From CAWJPY01 sp963844865 (GTDB lineage: Bacteria > Acidobacteriota > Thermoanaerobaculia > Thermoanaerobaculales > Sulfomarinibacteraceae), in NCBI GenBank assembly GCA_963844865.1, contig CAWJPY010000008.1, forward strand, positions 1 through 64,000: a stretch of DNA of 64,000 bases. Reading direction: 5' to 3'. The notes under the pieces were generated by a model, which was not told where the DNA came from, ran no database searches, and saw nothing but the letters and a program-made list of their open reading frames with translations. Position 1 is the stretch's first letter. Every line of letters starts with the position of its first letter. Of the stretch, positions 28,013 through 36,410 are shown piece after piece. The position numbers and the translations under genes are program-made.

Positions 28013-28283
28013 CGCCCTGTCTCCATGCTCCGCTCGGTCCGGGTTGCGGCGTCCGTCCAACGGATATGCAGCCACGCACCCGACCGGCCGATTGCGCACA
28101 CCGCGGGCCCCGCGCCCATCACCACCTGGCACCACCGCTCCTGCACCATATGACCTCTGGTCCGGAGGGCGCAGTGCTCACTGGTAACCCGCCCCACCCG
28201 TATGGAGCGCACCGTTCCCACTGCACGGCGCCTTCCCGAGAGCCGCCATGCCGCGTGCCCACTAGCCGTCCCAGGGAGCTGCA

Positions 28284-29030
28284 CTAGTTGTTGTTGTTGT
28301 TGTTCGACAACCACCACCACCACCCTTTGATATCCGGAATGTTGTCGCTGATGTAATGCTTCACGAACAGGTTCACGTTCACGATCTTCTTGTGGTGCAC
28401 ATAGATCGTGTCCATGGGAGCCAGGACCACGTCCTGCGCCACCTCGCCCCTCTTCATGATGTCCTTGACGTTCACGATGGCGCCCAGCGGCTGGTCGTGC
28501 GGGCCTCTCCGAATCAGCAGGACCTGTTTCCACCTCGCCCGGTCAGTGAATCCGCCGGCGGCCGTGATGGCCTGGACGAGGGTCAATCGCCCGTTGTAGG
28601 TCTGGATACCGGGCTTCGCAACCTCCCCGGCCACGTACACCTGCAGGCCCGAGAACTCCTTCACGCTGACCGTGATCTGCGGATTTACCATCTCCTGGCT
28701 GTAGCGCTTCGTGAGCTCACGGGTGATGTCCTCGATCCCGCGGTGCGCGACCTTCACCCGCCCCACCAGAGGCAGGAAGATCTCGCCGTCGGGCCCAACC
28801 ACCCGTTCCTGGCTGAGGTCAGCGGTCTTGAAAAACGTGATGTCGAGGGTGTCGCCCACCTGCACCTCGTACGCCCGCTCGACCACCGGCGGAAGCTGAT
28901 CGGCCGCCACCATCCTGACGTCCTGGGCCATGCAGGGCCAGGCGAGGATCATGCTGGCGCACGCCGCCGCCAGCCACCTCGCCTGACAACGGAACGCGTC
29001 CCCACTCGCCAGACGCTTCACCCACTCCAT
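28284..29030 (-). CDS. Wza-type polysaccharide export protein with low-complexity C-terminus
   Basis: Outer-membrane export channel (polysaccharide biosynthesis/export, SLBB). Seen: signal segment LAAACASMILAWPCMAQ (a lipobox is not obvious), YEVQVGDTLDITFFKTADLS (Poly_export domain), PDGEIFLPLVGRVKVAHRGI, VYVAGEVAKPGIQTYNGRLT (SLBB), ITAAGGFTDRARWKQVLLIR and VLAPMDTIYVHHKKIVNVNL. The protein ends DIKGWWWWLSNNNNNN, encoded by adjoining CCA and GTT triplet runs. The ATG at 29030 has no strong ribosome-binding site; an upstream start is possible. First gene of the leftward EPS operon. Confidence 0.9.
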   Translation of the reverse strand: MEWVKRLASGDAFRCQARWLAAACASMILAWPCMAQDVRMVAADQLPPVVERAYEVQVGDTLDITFFKTADLSQERVVGPDGEIFLPLVGRVKVAHRGIEDITRELTKRYSQEMVNPQITVSVKEFSGLQVYVAGEVAKPGIQTYNGRLTLVQAITAAGGFTDRARWKQVLLIRRGPHDQPLGAIVNVKDIMKRGEVAQDVVLAPMDTIYVHHKKIVNVNLFVKHYISDNIPDIKGWWWWLSNNNNNN

Positions 29031-29286
29031 GAGAGGGAGCACCTGCAAAGACTCAGCCTGTCCACTGTCTTCGCGTACTCTCGGTGAACACATTCCCGCA
29101 CCCCACCCCTCTGTTCGATGACCGTCTGTACTAGGTCGCCTGCGGTTGCCCGCTCGGAAGTCGCGTCCAGGAATGTCCGCCACCGGACCCGCACCTCGGA
29201 GGTCGACTCCGGAACCCTGCGCGAGGCCGGACGCGCTCATTGGTGGCACCTTCCCTCGTCGTCATACACACGAAAACGGAAAAGTA

Positions 29287-29315
29287 GTTTACCCGCAATG
29301 AAATTCCCTGTCAAG
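29287..29315 (-). promoter_or_regulatory. Sigma70-type promoter for the wza-wzz-EPS operon
   Basis: Minus strand: perfect -35 TTGACA (29315-29310), exactly 17 bases, then -10 TAAACT (29292-29287, four of six to consensus). It points at wza, leaving a ~250-base untranslated leader in which further control could act. No competing gene lies between. Confidence 0.65.
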
Positions 29316-29890
29316 GACATGGATCACATCCAGCCCTTCGAAGTCGAGCCATTGCCGAGGGGAAAGTGATGGCGCACACATGCCAACGACCTGCCAGCCG
29401 GCCATTGAGTTGTCTCCGGATGTGCACGGGCTCTGTACAGCTCCGGGCCATCTTCTGATGAGTCGGGTGAGAGGCTCATGGTTGAACAGACTCGGCACGC
29501 TTTGACCCGGAATTTACATTTCGTGAACAATCCAAGATCTTCCACGGGACTTCGGTCCCAAAGGCCTCGTCGGCACTCAGCCCACCTCTCCCGATCCCCC
29601 AAACCCGCTGCCACGTCTTCGACAGCCTCGGCGACCGCGATGGCCGACGTCCTCCAACATCCGGTCGGCGGTGATGCCTCTCTCCGCGTGGCGCCGGCCA
29701 CGCCCAGGTGGCCGGGAATTGACAACTGTCACGTCCAGTTGTATCTTCACGCGCCCGTGACGGGGTGCAACCGCGAGGTGCACCTCGGCGGCAACCCCCC
29801 AAGAGTCCACGAGTCGACCGCGGGGAGAACGACTTCCCGAACGAGGGAGGAGTGAGCGCGGCGCCGGCGCCGCTCGGAATGGTGAGGACG
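29316..29890. other. Spacer between divergent EPS operon and EF-G gene
   Basis: About 575 bp with no convincing coding region: the short open frames on both strands give no recognisable protein. It must contain the control region for EF-G on the plus strand, but no clear -35/-10 pair was found there. Confidence 0.5.
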
Positions 29891-31986
29891 ATGTTCAGTG
29901 ACCTGAAGACCATCCGCAACATCGGGATCTCCGCCCACATCGACTCGGGCAAGACCACGTTGACCGAGAGGATCCTGTTCTACACCCAACGCATCCACGC
30001 GATCCACGAGGTCCGGGGCAAGGACGGCTCCGGGGCCACCATGGACCACATGGAGCTGGAGCGGGAGCGGGGTATCACCATCACCTCCGCCGCCACCCAC
30101 GTGGAGTGGAAGGGACACCACGATCAACATCATCGACACCCCCGGCCACGTGGACTTCACCATCGAGGTGGAGCGGGCCCTGCGGGTGCTCGACGGCGCC
30201 GTCCTGGTGCTCTGCGCCGTGGCGGGGGTGCAGTCCCAGTCCATCACCGTGGACCGCCAGATGAAGCGCTACAAGGTCCCCCGCATCGCCTTCATCAACA
30301 AGTGCGACCGCGCCGGCGCCAGCCCCGACCGGGTAGTGCATGCGCTGCGGGACAAGCTGGGTCACAACGCCGTGCTGCTGCAGATTCCCATCGGCCTGGA
30401 GGCGGACTTCGAGGGCGTCGTGGACCTCATCGAGATGCAGGCGCTGTACTTCCGCGGCGACAACGGCGAGCAGCTGGAGCGGGCCGAGATCCCGGCCGAG
30501 CTTCCGCGGTCTCGCCGAGACCCGCCGGGCCGAGCTGATCGATGCCGCCAGCATGTTCTCCGACGAGCTCCTGGAAGCGGCGCTGGAGGATCGCGCGACC
30601 CCGGAGCTGATTCGTGACGCCGTGCGCCGCGGGACCCTCGCCCTGGAGCTGACCCCCGTCCTCATCGGCTCGGCGTACAAGAACAAGGGCGTACAGCCCA
30701 TGCTCGACGCCGTGAACCACTTCCTTCCGAGCCCCGCCGACGTGCCCATCGAGGCCGTCGACCTGGACGAGGACGGCTCTCAGGTGCGGCTCTCCGCCGA
30801 CCTCGACGCCCAAACCGTTGCCTACGCCTTCAAGCTGGACGAGGGACGGTACGGGCAGCTCACCTTCGTCCGGGTCTACCAGGGCACGCTCCGCAAGGCG
30901 GACACCGTCGTCCAGACCCGGACCGGACGCAAGATCAAGATCGGCCGCCTCGTGCGCATCCACGCCGAGAAGATGGAGGACATCGACACGGCGGGGGCGG
31001 GCGACATCGTGGGCCTCTTCGGCATCGACTGCAACACCGGCGACACCTTCGTCGGCAGCGGGCCGCGCCTGGCCATGACGTCCATGTTCGTGCCCGACCC
31101 CGTGATCTCCCTGTCGGTGGTCCCCGCGGACTCCAAGGCGCAGGAGAACATGTCCAAGGCGCTGCACCGGTTCGTCAAGGAGGACCCCACCTTCCGCGTG
31201 AACCTCGATCCGGAGAGCAGCGAGACGATCATCTCCGGCATGGGCGAGCTCCACCTCGACGTCTACGTGGAGCGCATGCGCCGGGAGTACGGCGCCACGG
31301 TGACCACGGGGGCGCCCCAGGTGGCGTACCGGGAGGCGATCTCACGCCGCGCCGACTTCGACTACGTGCACAAGAAGCAGACCGGCGGCGCCGGCCAGTA
31401 CGCGAAGATCGTGGGCTACATCGAGCCCATGGAGGAGGGCGACTACGAGTTCGTGGACTCGATCCGCGGCGGCGCCATCCCCTCCGAGTTCATCCCGGCC
31501 TGCGACAAGGGCTTCCGGAGTGCCCTCGACAAGGGCAGCCTCATCGGCTTCCCCATCGTCGGCGTCCGGGCCGTTCTCGTGGACGGCAACTCCCACGCCG
31601 TGGACTCCTCCGACATGGCCTTCCAGACGGCGTCCCGGGCCGCATTCCGCGAGGCCTACCGGCGGGCGGCCCCCCAGGTCCTGGAGCCCGTGATGCGGGT
31701 CTCCGTGGAGGGACCGGGCGAGTTCCAGGGGGCCATCTACCGGTCGCTGATGCAGCGGCGGGGCATCATCCTGGGCTCCACCGAGGACAACGGCTTCGCC
31801 CGCGTCGATGCCGAGGTTCCCCTCGCCGCCATGTTCGGCTACTCCACCGATCTGCGGTCGGCGACCCAGGGCAAGGCGGAGTTCACCATGGAGTTCGCAC
31901 GCTACAATGTCGCCCCTCGCGAGGTGACGGAGGAGCTGCTCGCCAAGTTCAAGGTCCGTGCGACCGGACAGGAGGAGGTGGCATGA
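29891..31986 (+). CDS. fusA: Elongation factor G, mitochondrial-type (spdEFG1-like), two frameshifts
   Basis: Ribosomal translocase GTPase. Seen: [20 protein letters not shown] (G1; 'HIDSGKTT' in place of the usual 'HIDAGKTT'), [54 protein letters not shown] (G3), [11 protein letters not shown] (G4), domain [13 protein letters not shown], domain [17 protein letters not shown], domain [22 protein letters not shown] and the C-terminal [15 protein letters not shown] and the domain IV wording match the mitochondrial EF-G1/spdEFG1 branch. Indels near 30118 (an extra C; repaired [11 protein letters not shown]) and 30505. Start at 29891, with GGTGAGG just upstream. Its stop overlaps the next ATG. 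Confidence 0.93.
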
Positions 31987-32708
31987 ACGAGCTGCAGATC
32001 TCGTTGCGGCGCTCGCCACGCATGCTGTTGGAGCGTGACGGACATCCCGGCCCCGGTCCCGGCCGTCTGGCCCTCGTGATGGCGCGGGCCGGCGTCGGCA
32101 AGACCGCCTTTTTGGTGGGCATCGGCGTCGACGCCCTGCTCGCTCACCAGCGCGTGCTCCACGTCTCCCTCGACCGCAGCGTGGACCGGATCCGGGACTG
32201 GTACGACGACCTCCTCCTCGAGATGCTGCGGCGGGAGGGGAAGCTGGAGCAGCGGGCTGCCGTGCAGCTCGAGATGGAGCGCCGCCGTCACATCCACACC
32301 TACGTGGACCGCGCCTTCTCCGTGGAACGGCTGCGCTCGGGGATCGAGCTGCTGCGCGAGGTCATGCAGTTCTCGCCCGAGGTGATCATCATCGACCGGG
32401 CACGACTCGACGACGTGGAGGAAACCACCATCGCCGAGCTGCGCCGCCTGGCCGGAGAACTCGGCGCCGAGCTCTGGATGGCCTGCCGCACCCACCGTGA
32501 CGGCCCCCAGGGGGAGCCCGGCCGCCTGCCTCCGCCCGCCGACCGCTTCGACCACCTGGTGGACCTCGCGTTCCGACTGGATCCCCAGGATTCCAGGATC
32601 CGCCTCCACGTCGTCAAGAGCACCCAGGGCATGATCGAGGAGGACCTGAACATCGTCCTCGACCCCCGGACCCTGCTCCTCACCACCGGCGTCGGCGCGC
32701 GCCGCTAG
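31983..32708 (+). CDS. P-loop ATPase (RecA/KaiC/DnaB-like) of unknown role, coupled to EF-G
   Basis: 241-residue RecA-fold ATPase. Seen: [20 protein letters not shown] (Walker A), [60 protein letters not shown] (Walker B with the usual D), [14 protein letters not shown] (motif-3-like Arg/His) and [13 protein letters not shown]. It resembles small conserved deltaproteobacterial ATPases without a known function. ATG overlaps the EF-G stop (ATGA), so both should be translated together; a translation-linked role is inference only. Confidence 0.8.
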   Translation: MNELQISLRRSPRMLLERDGHPGPGPGRLALVMARAGVGKTAFLVGIGVDALLAHQRVLHVSLDRSVDRIRDWYDDLLLEMLRREGKLEQRAAVQLEMERRRHIHTYVDRAFSVERLRSGIELLREVMQFSPEVIIIDRARLDDVEETTIAELRRLAGELGAELWMACRTHRDGPQGEPGRLPPPADRFDHLVDLAFRLDPQDSRIRLHVVKSTQGMIEEDLNIVLDPRTLLLTTGVGARR

Positions 32709-32724
32709 CGGCAGCCAGCAGGGG

Positions 32725-32815
32725 CAGCGCTCGGCGGCAGCGCTCGGCGGCAGCGCTCGGCGGCAGCGCTCGGCGGCAGCGCTCGGCGGCAGCGCTCGGC
32801 GGCAGCGCTCGGCGG
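32725..32815. repeat. Perfect 13-bp tandem repeat, seven copies
   Basis: Seven head-to-tail identical copies of CAGCGCTCGGCGG start 17 bases after the ATPase stop codon. The unit contains the AGCGCT palindrome. No open frame uses it convincingly. Copy number may vary between cells or be misjudged by read consensus. Confidence 0.92.
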
Positions 32816-32818
32816 CAT

Positions 32819-32973
32819 GGTCACTCCGGGTCGTTTGACTCGAAACGTAAGCCGGTGGCCGGCCCAAGTAAAGGGACGCGGGCCTACGGCCCGCTGCGTC
32901 GCTGACGCTCCGCCCCTTGACATGGGCCGGCCACCGGTTTGTGAGGGAGGACATGAACGACCCGGAGGTGACC
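32819..32973. repeat. Nested inverted repeats enclosing the start of the four-helix-bundle gene
   Basis: Outer pair: GGTCACTCCGGGTCGTTT (32819-32836) against AACGACCCGGAGGTGACC (32956-32973), the latter being codons 2-7 of the gene. Inner pair: AAGCCGGTGGCCGGCCCA (32849-32866) against TGGGCCGGCCACCGGTTT (32923-32940), 17 of 18 pairing. Innermost: GCGGGCC-TAC-GGCCCGC (32878-32894). As RNA it would form a long stem sequestering the ribosome-binding site and start codon; as DNA it resembles a palindromic mobile element. The outer pair is conserved at 42023-42086. Confidence 0.8.
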
Positions 32974-33327
32974 ATACGCAACGCGATTGCCAAGCCCGGT
33001 CTGGCTGCCCACAGCGAGGCCCTCGAAGCTGCGGGAGCTGCCATCAAGCTGGTGATGAGGCTTCCGCCTCCTCTCAAGCCGATTGCGGACCAGGTGATTC
33101 GCTCGGCGAGCTCGGTGCCGGCGAACCTGGCCGAAGGCCACGGTCGGTTCGGTCGCGACCGGGTGCACCACTGGCGTATCGCGTACGCGTCGGCCAAGGA
33201 GGTGGACAGCCACCTCCGGCTCCTCGCCGCGACCGGAGTCGTCAATCGGGCGGCAGCGAAGACCGCCATGGACGCTTTCGATCACGTGCGGGCGATGATC
33301 TGGCGCCTCCTCAACCCGAAGGCATGA
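32953..33327 (+). CDS. Four-helix-bundle protein (S23 / TIGR02436 family)
   Basis: Family named for proteins encoded in 23S rRNA intervening sequences and structurally akin to Avd of diversity-generating retroelements; function unresolved. Seen: ALEAAGAAIKLVMRLPPPLK, then the signature VIRSASSVPANLAEGHGRFG, RDRVHHWRIAYASAKEVDSH and LRLLAATGVVNRAAAKTAMD. 124 aa, four predicted helices. ATG at 32953 follows GGGAGG. Neither rRNA nor reverse transcriptase is nearby. The start region forms one arm of an inverted repeat; a truncated second copy occurs at 42066. Confidence 0.87.
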   Translation: MNDPEVTIRNAIAKPGLAAHSEALEAAGAAIKLVMRLPPPLKPIADQVIRSASSVPANLAEGHGRFGRDRVHHWRIAYASAKEVDSHLRLLAATGVVNRAAAKTAMDAFDHVRAMIWRLLNPKA

Positions 33328-33557
33328 CCATCGCCACGCTCAAGGACGGGCCCGTGGGCTGACCGCTGGCCGCCGAGCGCCGACACTGGCCGCCGCCGCG
33401 GTCCACTGCCCCCGACCACTGATCGCAGCCGCCGTCCACCGCCGCCGGCGCCGTTTGCCGCCCCTTACGCTGACAGCATCGCGGACGCGGAAGCGGGTCG
33501 CGGCGGGGAGCGGTACAATCGGCTCTCGGTCGTGAGACGATCGTCCACGGACACGCC

Positions 33558-34370
33558 ATGTACCAGGAGTTCTACGGTCTCAGGGAGCCGCCCTTCAACA
33601 TCACCCCGGACCCGCGCTATCTGTATCTCTCGCAGCAGCACCGGGAGGCACTGGAGCACATCCTGTTCGGGATCACCCAGCGCAAGGGCTTCGTGCAGCT
33701 CACCGGGGAGATCGGAGCAGGGAAGAGCACCCTCTGCCGGGCGGTGCTGGAGCAGCTCGACAGTGGCCTTTCCAGCGCCCTCATCCTGAACCCGGTGATG
33801 ACCCCCATCCAGCTCCTGCGCCTCATCCTGCGCGAGCTGGACCTCGACGACAGCGGCAACGACCGCATCCGGCTCGTGGCCCGCCTCGACCAGTTCCTCC
33901 TGGACCGGGCGGCAACCGGTACCGACGTGGTCCTGTTCATCGACGAGGCCCAGGACATGTCCGACGAGCTGCTGGAGGAGGTCCGGCTCCTGTCCAATCT
34001 CGAGACCGACGACCGCAAGCTGCTCCAGATCGTGCTCATCGGCCAGCCCGAGCTGCGCGACAAGCTGGATCGGCCCGGTCTCCGTCAGCTCCGGCAGCGC
34101 ATCACGGTGCGCTACCACCTCGGCCCCATCGACCGTCACGAGACCGAGGCCTACATCCGCTATCGGCTCCAGGTCGCGGGCGCCGGGGGCCGCCCGAGCT
34201 TTTCACCGGCCGCCATCCGGGCCGTCCACCGGTACGCCAGAGGCGTGCCGCGCCTGATCAACGCCATCTGCGACCAGACTCTGCTCGCAGGGTACGTGGA
34301 CGGCCGCGACGACCTGGGACCGCGCCACGTCCGCCGCGCCGCCCGGGAGCTCGAGGGCAAGGCCAGATGA
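33558..34370 (+). CDS. GspA/ExeA-type AAA ATPase
   Basis: Cytoplasmic/inner-membrane ATPase that with GspB helps assemble the type II secretin through peptidoglycan. Seen: MYQEFYGLREPPFNITPDPR, QLTGEIGAGKSTLCRAVLEQ (Walker A), VLFIDEAQDMSDELLEEVRL (Walker B), LSNLETDDRKLLQIVLIGQP, LRQLRQRITVRYHLGPIDRH and GVPRLINAICDQTLLAGYVD. 270 aa, i.e. AAA core only, without the transmembrane and peptidoglycan-binding parts of full GspA. Its stop overlaps the gspB-like ATG (ATGA). Confidence 0.92.
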   Translation: MYQEFYGLREPPFNITPDPRYLYLSQQHREALEHILFGITQRKGFVQLTGEIGAGKSTLCRAVLEQLDSGLSSALILNPVMTPIQLLRLILRELDLDDSGNDRIRLVARLDQFLLDRAATGTDVVLFIDEAQDMSDELLEEVRLLSNLETDDRKLLQIVLIGQPELRDKLDRPGLRQLRQRITVRYHLGPIDRHETEAYIRYRLQVAGAGGRPSFSPAAIRAVHRYARGVPRLINAICDQTLLAGYVDGRDDLGPRHVRRAARELEGKAR

Positions 34371-35113
34371 GCCTGGTCAGCGACGCCCTGCGCAGGGCCC
34401 GCCAGGAGGCCGCCCAGCGGGAGGGACGACCCGGGCCGCCACGCTTCCCGGCCGCCATCGTCCACTCCTCACGGGGCTCGCGCCTGGGTCTCGGCCTGGT
34501 GCTCGGCGCGGTGATCACCCTCCTCGCCGCCGGGGGAGGCGGGCTGGTCGCGTGGTGGGTCCTCGGCGGCGGCGCCTCCCGGCAACCGGCGTCCGGCGCC
34601 CGGCCAACCACAGCTCTGCCCCCGGCCGTGGACCACGACCCGCCCGTCGCCGCCGCAGGGCCCGCCCCGTCGGCCCCTGCTCCACCGGTCGAAGAGCAGC
34701 ACCGGCAGGCTCTCGCCGCCCCTCCAGCCGTCGCCTCCGAGCGCGAAGCCGCGGCGGGCGAGACCGGGGGGCCCGGCGTCTCGGCGCACGCAGATGTGGA
34801 CTCTGCTGCAGCCGCAACCGAGCGGCCGATGCCGACCCCGGCCGCACCGACCACCCGGACGGAGGCGCGCTCACCGAAGGGATCGCCGTCGAGCGCGAGC
34901 GGACCGAGGGAGTTCGTGGCCGAGGCCCGGGTCGGCGACACCACCCTGGTCCTGGACTACATCGCCTATCGGCCTTCGGACCCCTTCGCCCAAGTCAACG
35001 GGGTCGAGCTCCACGAGGGCTCCCACATCGACGGCTTCACGGTGGAGAAGATCGCCCGCGACCGGGTGGAGCTCCGGGACGAGCGGGGGCTCGTGGTGCT
35101 GCGCGTCAGGTGA
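34367..35113 (+). CDS. GspB-like membrane protein
   Basis: Partner of the ATPase just upstream. Seen: MSLVSDALRRARQEAAQREG (the GspB-type amphipathic start), one membrane helix (GLGLVLGAVITLLAAGGGGL), a long Ala/Pro-rich periplasmic linker (about residues 65-175), and the conserved C-terminal domain LDYIAYRPSDPFAQVNGVEL, EGSHIDGFTVEKIARDRVEL. 248 aa. No core gsp genes (C-M) lie in the window, so the secretion system they serve is elsewhere, or the pair acts alone. Confidence 0.88.
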   Translation: MSLVSDALRRARQEAAQREGRPGPPRFPAAIVHSSRGSRLGLGLVLGAVITLLAAGGGGLVAWWVLGGGASRQPASGARPTTALPPAVDHDPPVAAAGPAPSAPAPPVEEQHRQALAAPPAVASEREAAAGETGGPGVSAHADVDSAAAATERPMPTPAAPTTRTEARSPKGSPSSASGPREFVAEARVGDTTLVLDYIAYRPSDPFAQVNGVELHEGSHIDGFTVEKIARDRVELRDERGLVVLRVR

Positions 35114-35122
35114 GGGGTGACG

Positions 35123-36392
35123 ATGCGGGTCCTCATGATCGCCGCCAACACGGAGCACATCAACCTCCCCCACCCTCCCCCTCGGCGCGGCGCTGGTGAG
35201 CGCGGCGACCCGCGCCGCCGGGCACCGGGTGGAGTTCCTCGACCTCATGGACGAGGCCGACCCGTCCACTGCGGTGCGCCACACCGTGGAGGCCTCACAC
35301 CCCGACGTCATCGGCATCTCGGTGCGGAACATCGACGACCAGGACATGGCCGCGCCCGTCTTCTTGCTGGAGAAGGTGCGCTCCGTGGTGGCCGCCTGCC
35401 GCCAGGCCAGCGCCGCCCCGGTGGTGCTGGGCGGCGCCGGCTACAGCATCTTTCCGGCCGCAGTGCTGACCGAGCTGGGCGCCGACCTCGGGATCTGCGG
35501 CGAGGGCGAGGAGGCGTTCCCGCGGCTGCTGGATTGCATCGCCGCGGGAGGCGATCCAACTGCTCTGGCGGGCGTCCACGCCCCCGGCCGGCAGCCCGCG
35601 GTGCCCCGCAGCATGGTGGCCGATCTCGACCACCTGCCGCCTCCCGGCCCGGAGCTGTGGGAGGGCGCGGACCTGGAGCGGAGCGACCTCTGGGTGCCGG
35701 TCCAGACCCGGCGCGGCTGCCCCTACAGCTGCTCGTACTGCTCCACGCCCCAGATCGAGGGACATCTCCTGCGCACCCGATCGCCGGACCTGGTGACCCG
35801 CCAGCTCGCCGCCATGGCCACCGCCGGGATCAGGCGGGTGCAGTTCGTGGACAACATCTTCAACGTCCCCTCCCGATACACGCTGGACCTCTGTCGCCAC
35901 ATCGCCGGTCTCGACGCCGACCTCGCGTGGCAGTGCATCCTCTACCCCAAGGACGTGGGCGCCGAGCTCGCCGAGGCCATGGTCGCCGCCGGCTGTGTTT
36001 CAGTGAGTTTGGGCTTCGAAAGCGGCTGCGATCGGATGCTGCGTGCTCTGGGCAAGCGATTCAGCTCCGCCGATGTACGCCGCACCTCGGCCGTGTTGGC
36101 CGAGCACGGCATCCGCCGCTGGGGATTCCTGCTCCTGGGCGGCCCCGGGGAGACCCGCGAGTCGGTGTCGGAGAGCCTGGACTTCATCCAATCACTCGAT
36201 CTGGACATGTTCACGGCGACCATCGGCATCCGCGTCTATCCGAACACCCCACTGGCCGAGACCGCAGTCGCGGAGGGCATGCTCGCTCGGAGCGACACGC
36301 TGCTCCGGCCCACCTTCTACATGACTCCCGGGGTGGAGGAGGACTGGATCCGCGAGGAGGTGGAGCGGCGTCTGGGCGCGGAGGTCCTGTAG
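35123..36392 (+). CDS. B12-binding-domain radical SAM protein, one frameshift
   Basis: Class B-type radical SAM enzyme (~420 aa); substrate unknown. Seen: MRVLMIAANTEHINLP, then after a frameshift near 35175 in a C-rich run LPLGAALVSAATRAAGHRVE, FLDLMDEADPST, VLGGAGYSIFPAAVLTELGA and CGEGEEAFPRLLDC (cobalamin-binding-like domain without the DxHxxG histidine loop), VQTRRGCPYSCSYCSTPQIE (CxxxCxxC cluster site), VQFVDNIFNVPSRY, VSLGFESGCDRMLRALGK and RWGFLLLGGPGETRESV. It begins ten bases after gspB-like, so it may be cotranscribed. It ends 18 bp from a converging gene. Confidence 0.88.
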
Positions 36393-36410
36393 CACGGCCG
36401 CCCAGGAGCG

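Noticed and set aside
26534..28153. A long plus-strand open frame (539 codons) across the wzz gene
   Set aside because: It is the antisense shadow of an intact, motif-rich Wzz protein; high GC keeps opposite frames open.
29478..29855. A 125-codon plus-strand open frame upstream of EF-G
   Set aside because: No recognisable domain, composition typical of random GC-rich frames, and it overlaps the divergent promoter region.
32725..32815. CRISPR array
   Set aside because: The 13-bp units are contiguous with no spacers and no cas genes are present.
32953..33327. Diversity-generating retroelement accessory (Avd) gene
   Set aside because: The fold family fits, but no reverse transcriptase, template or variable repeat is visible nearby.
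35123..36392. Radical SAM gene as a real split pair of genes
   Set aside because: The break near 35175 lies in a C-rich homopolymer run and both parts belong to one domain; an indel is simpler.
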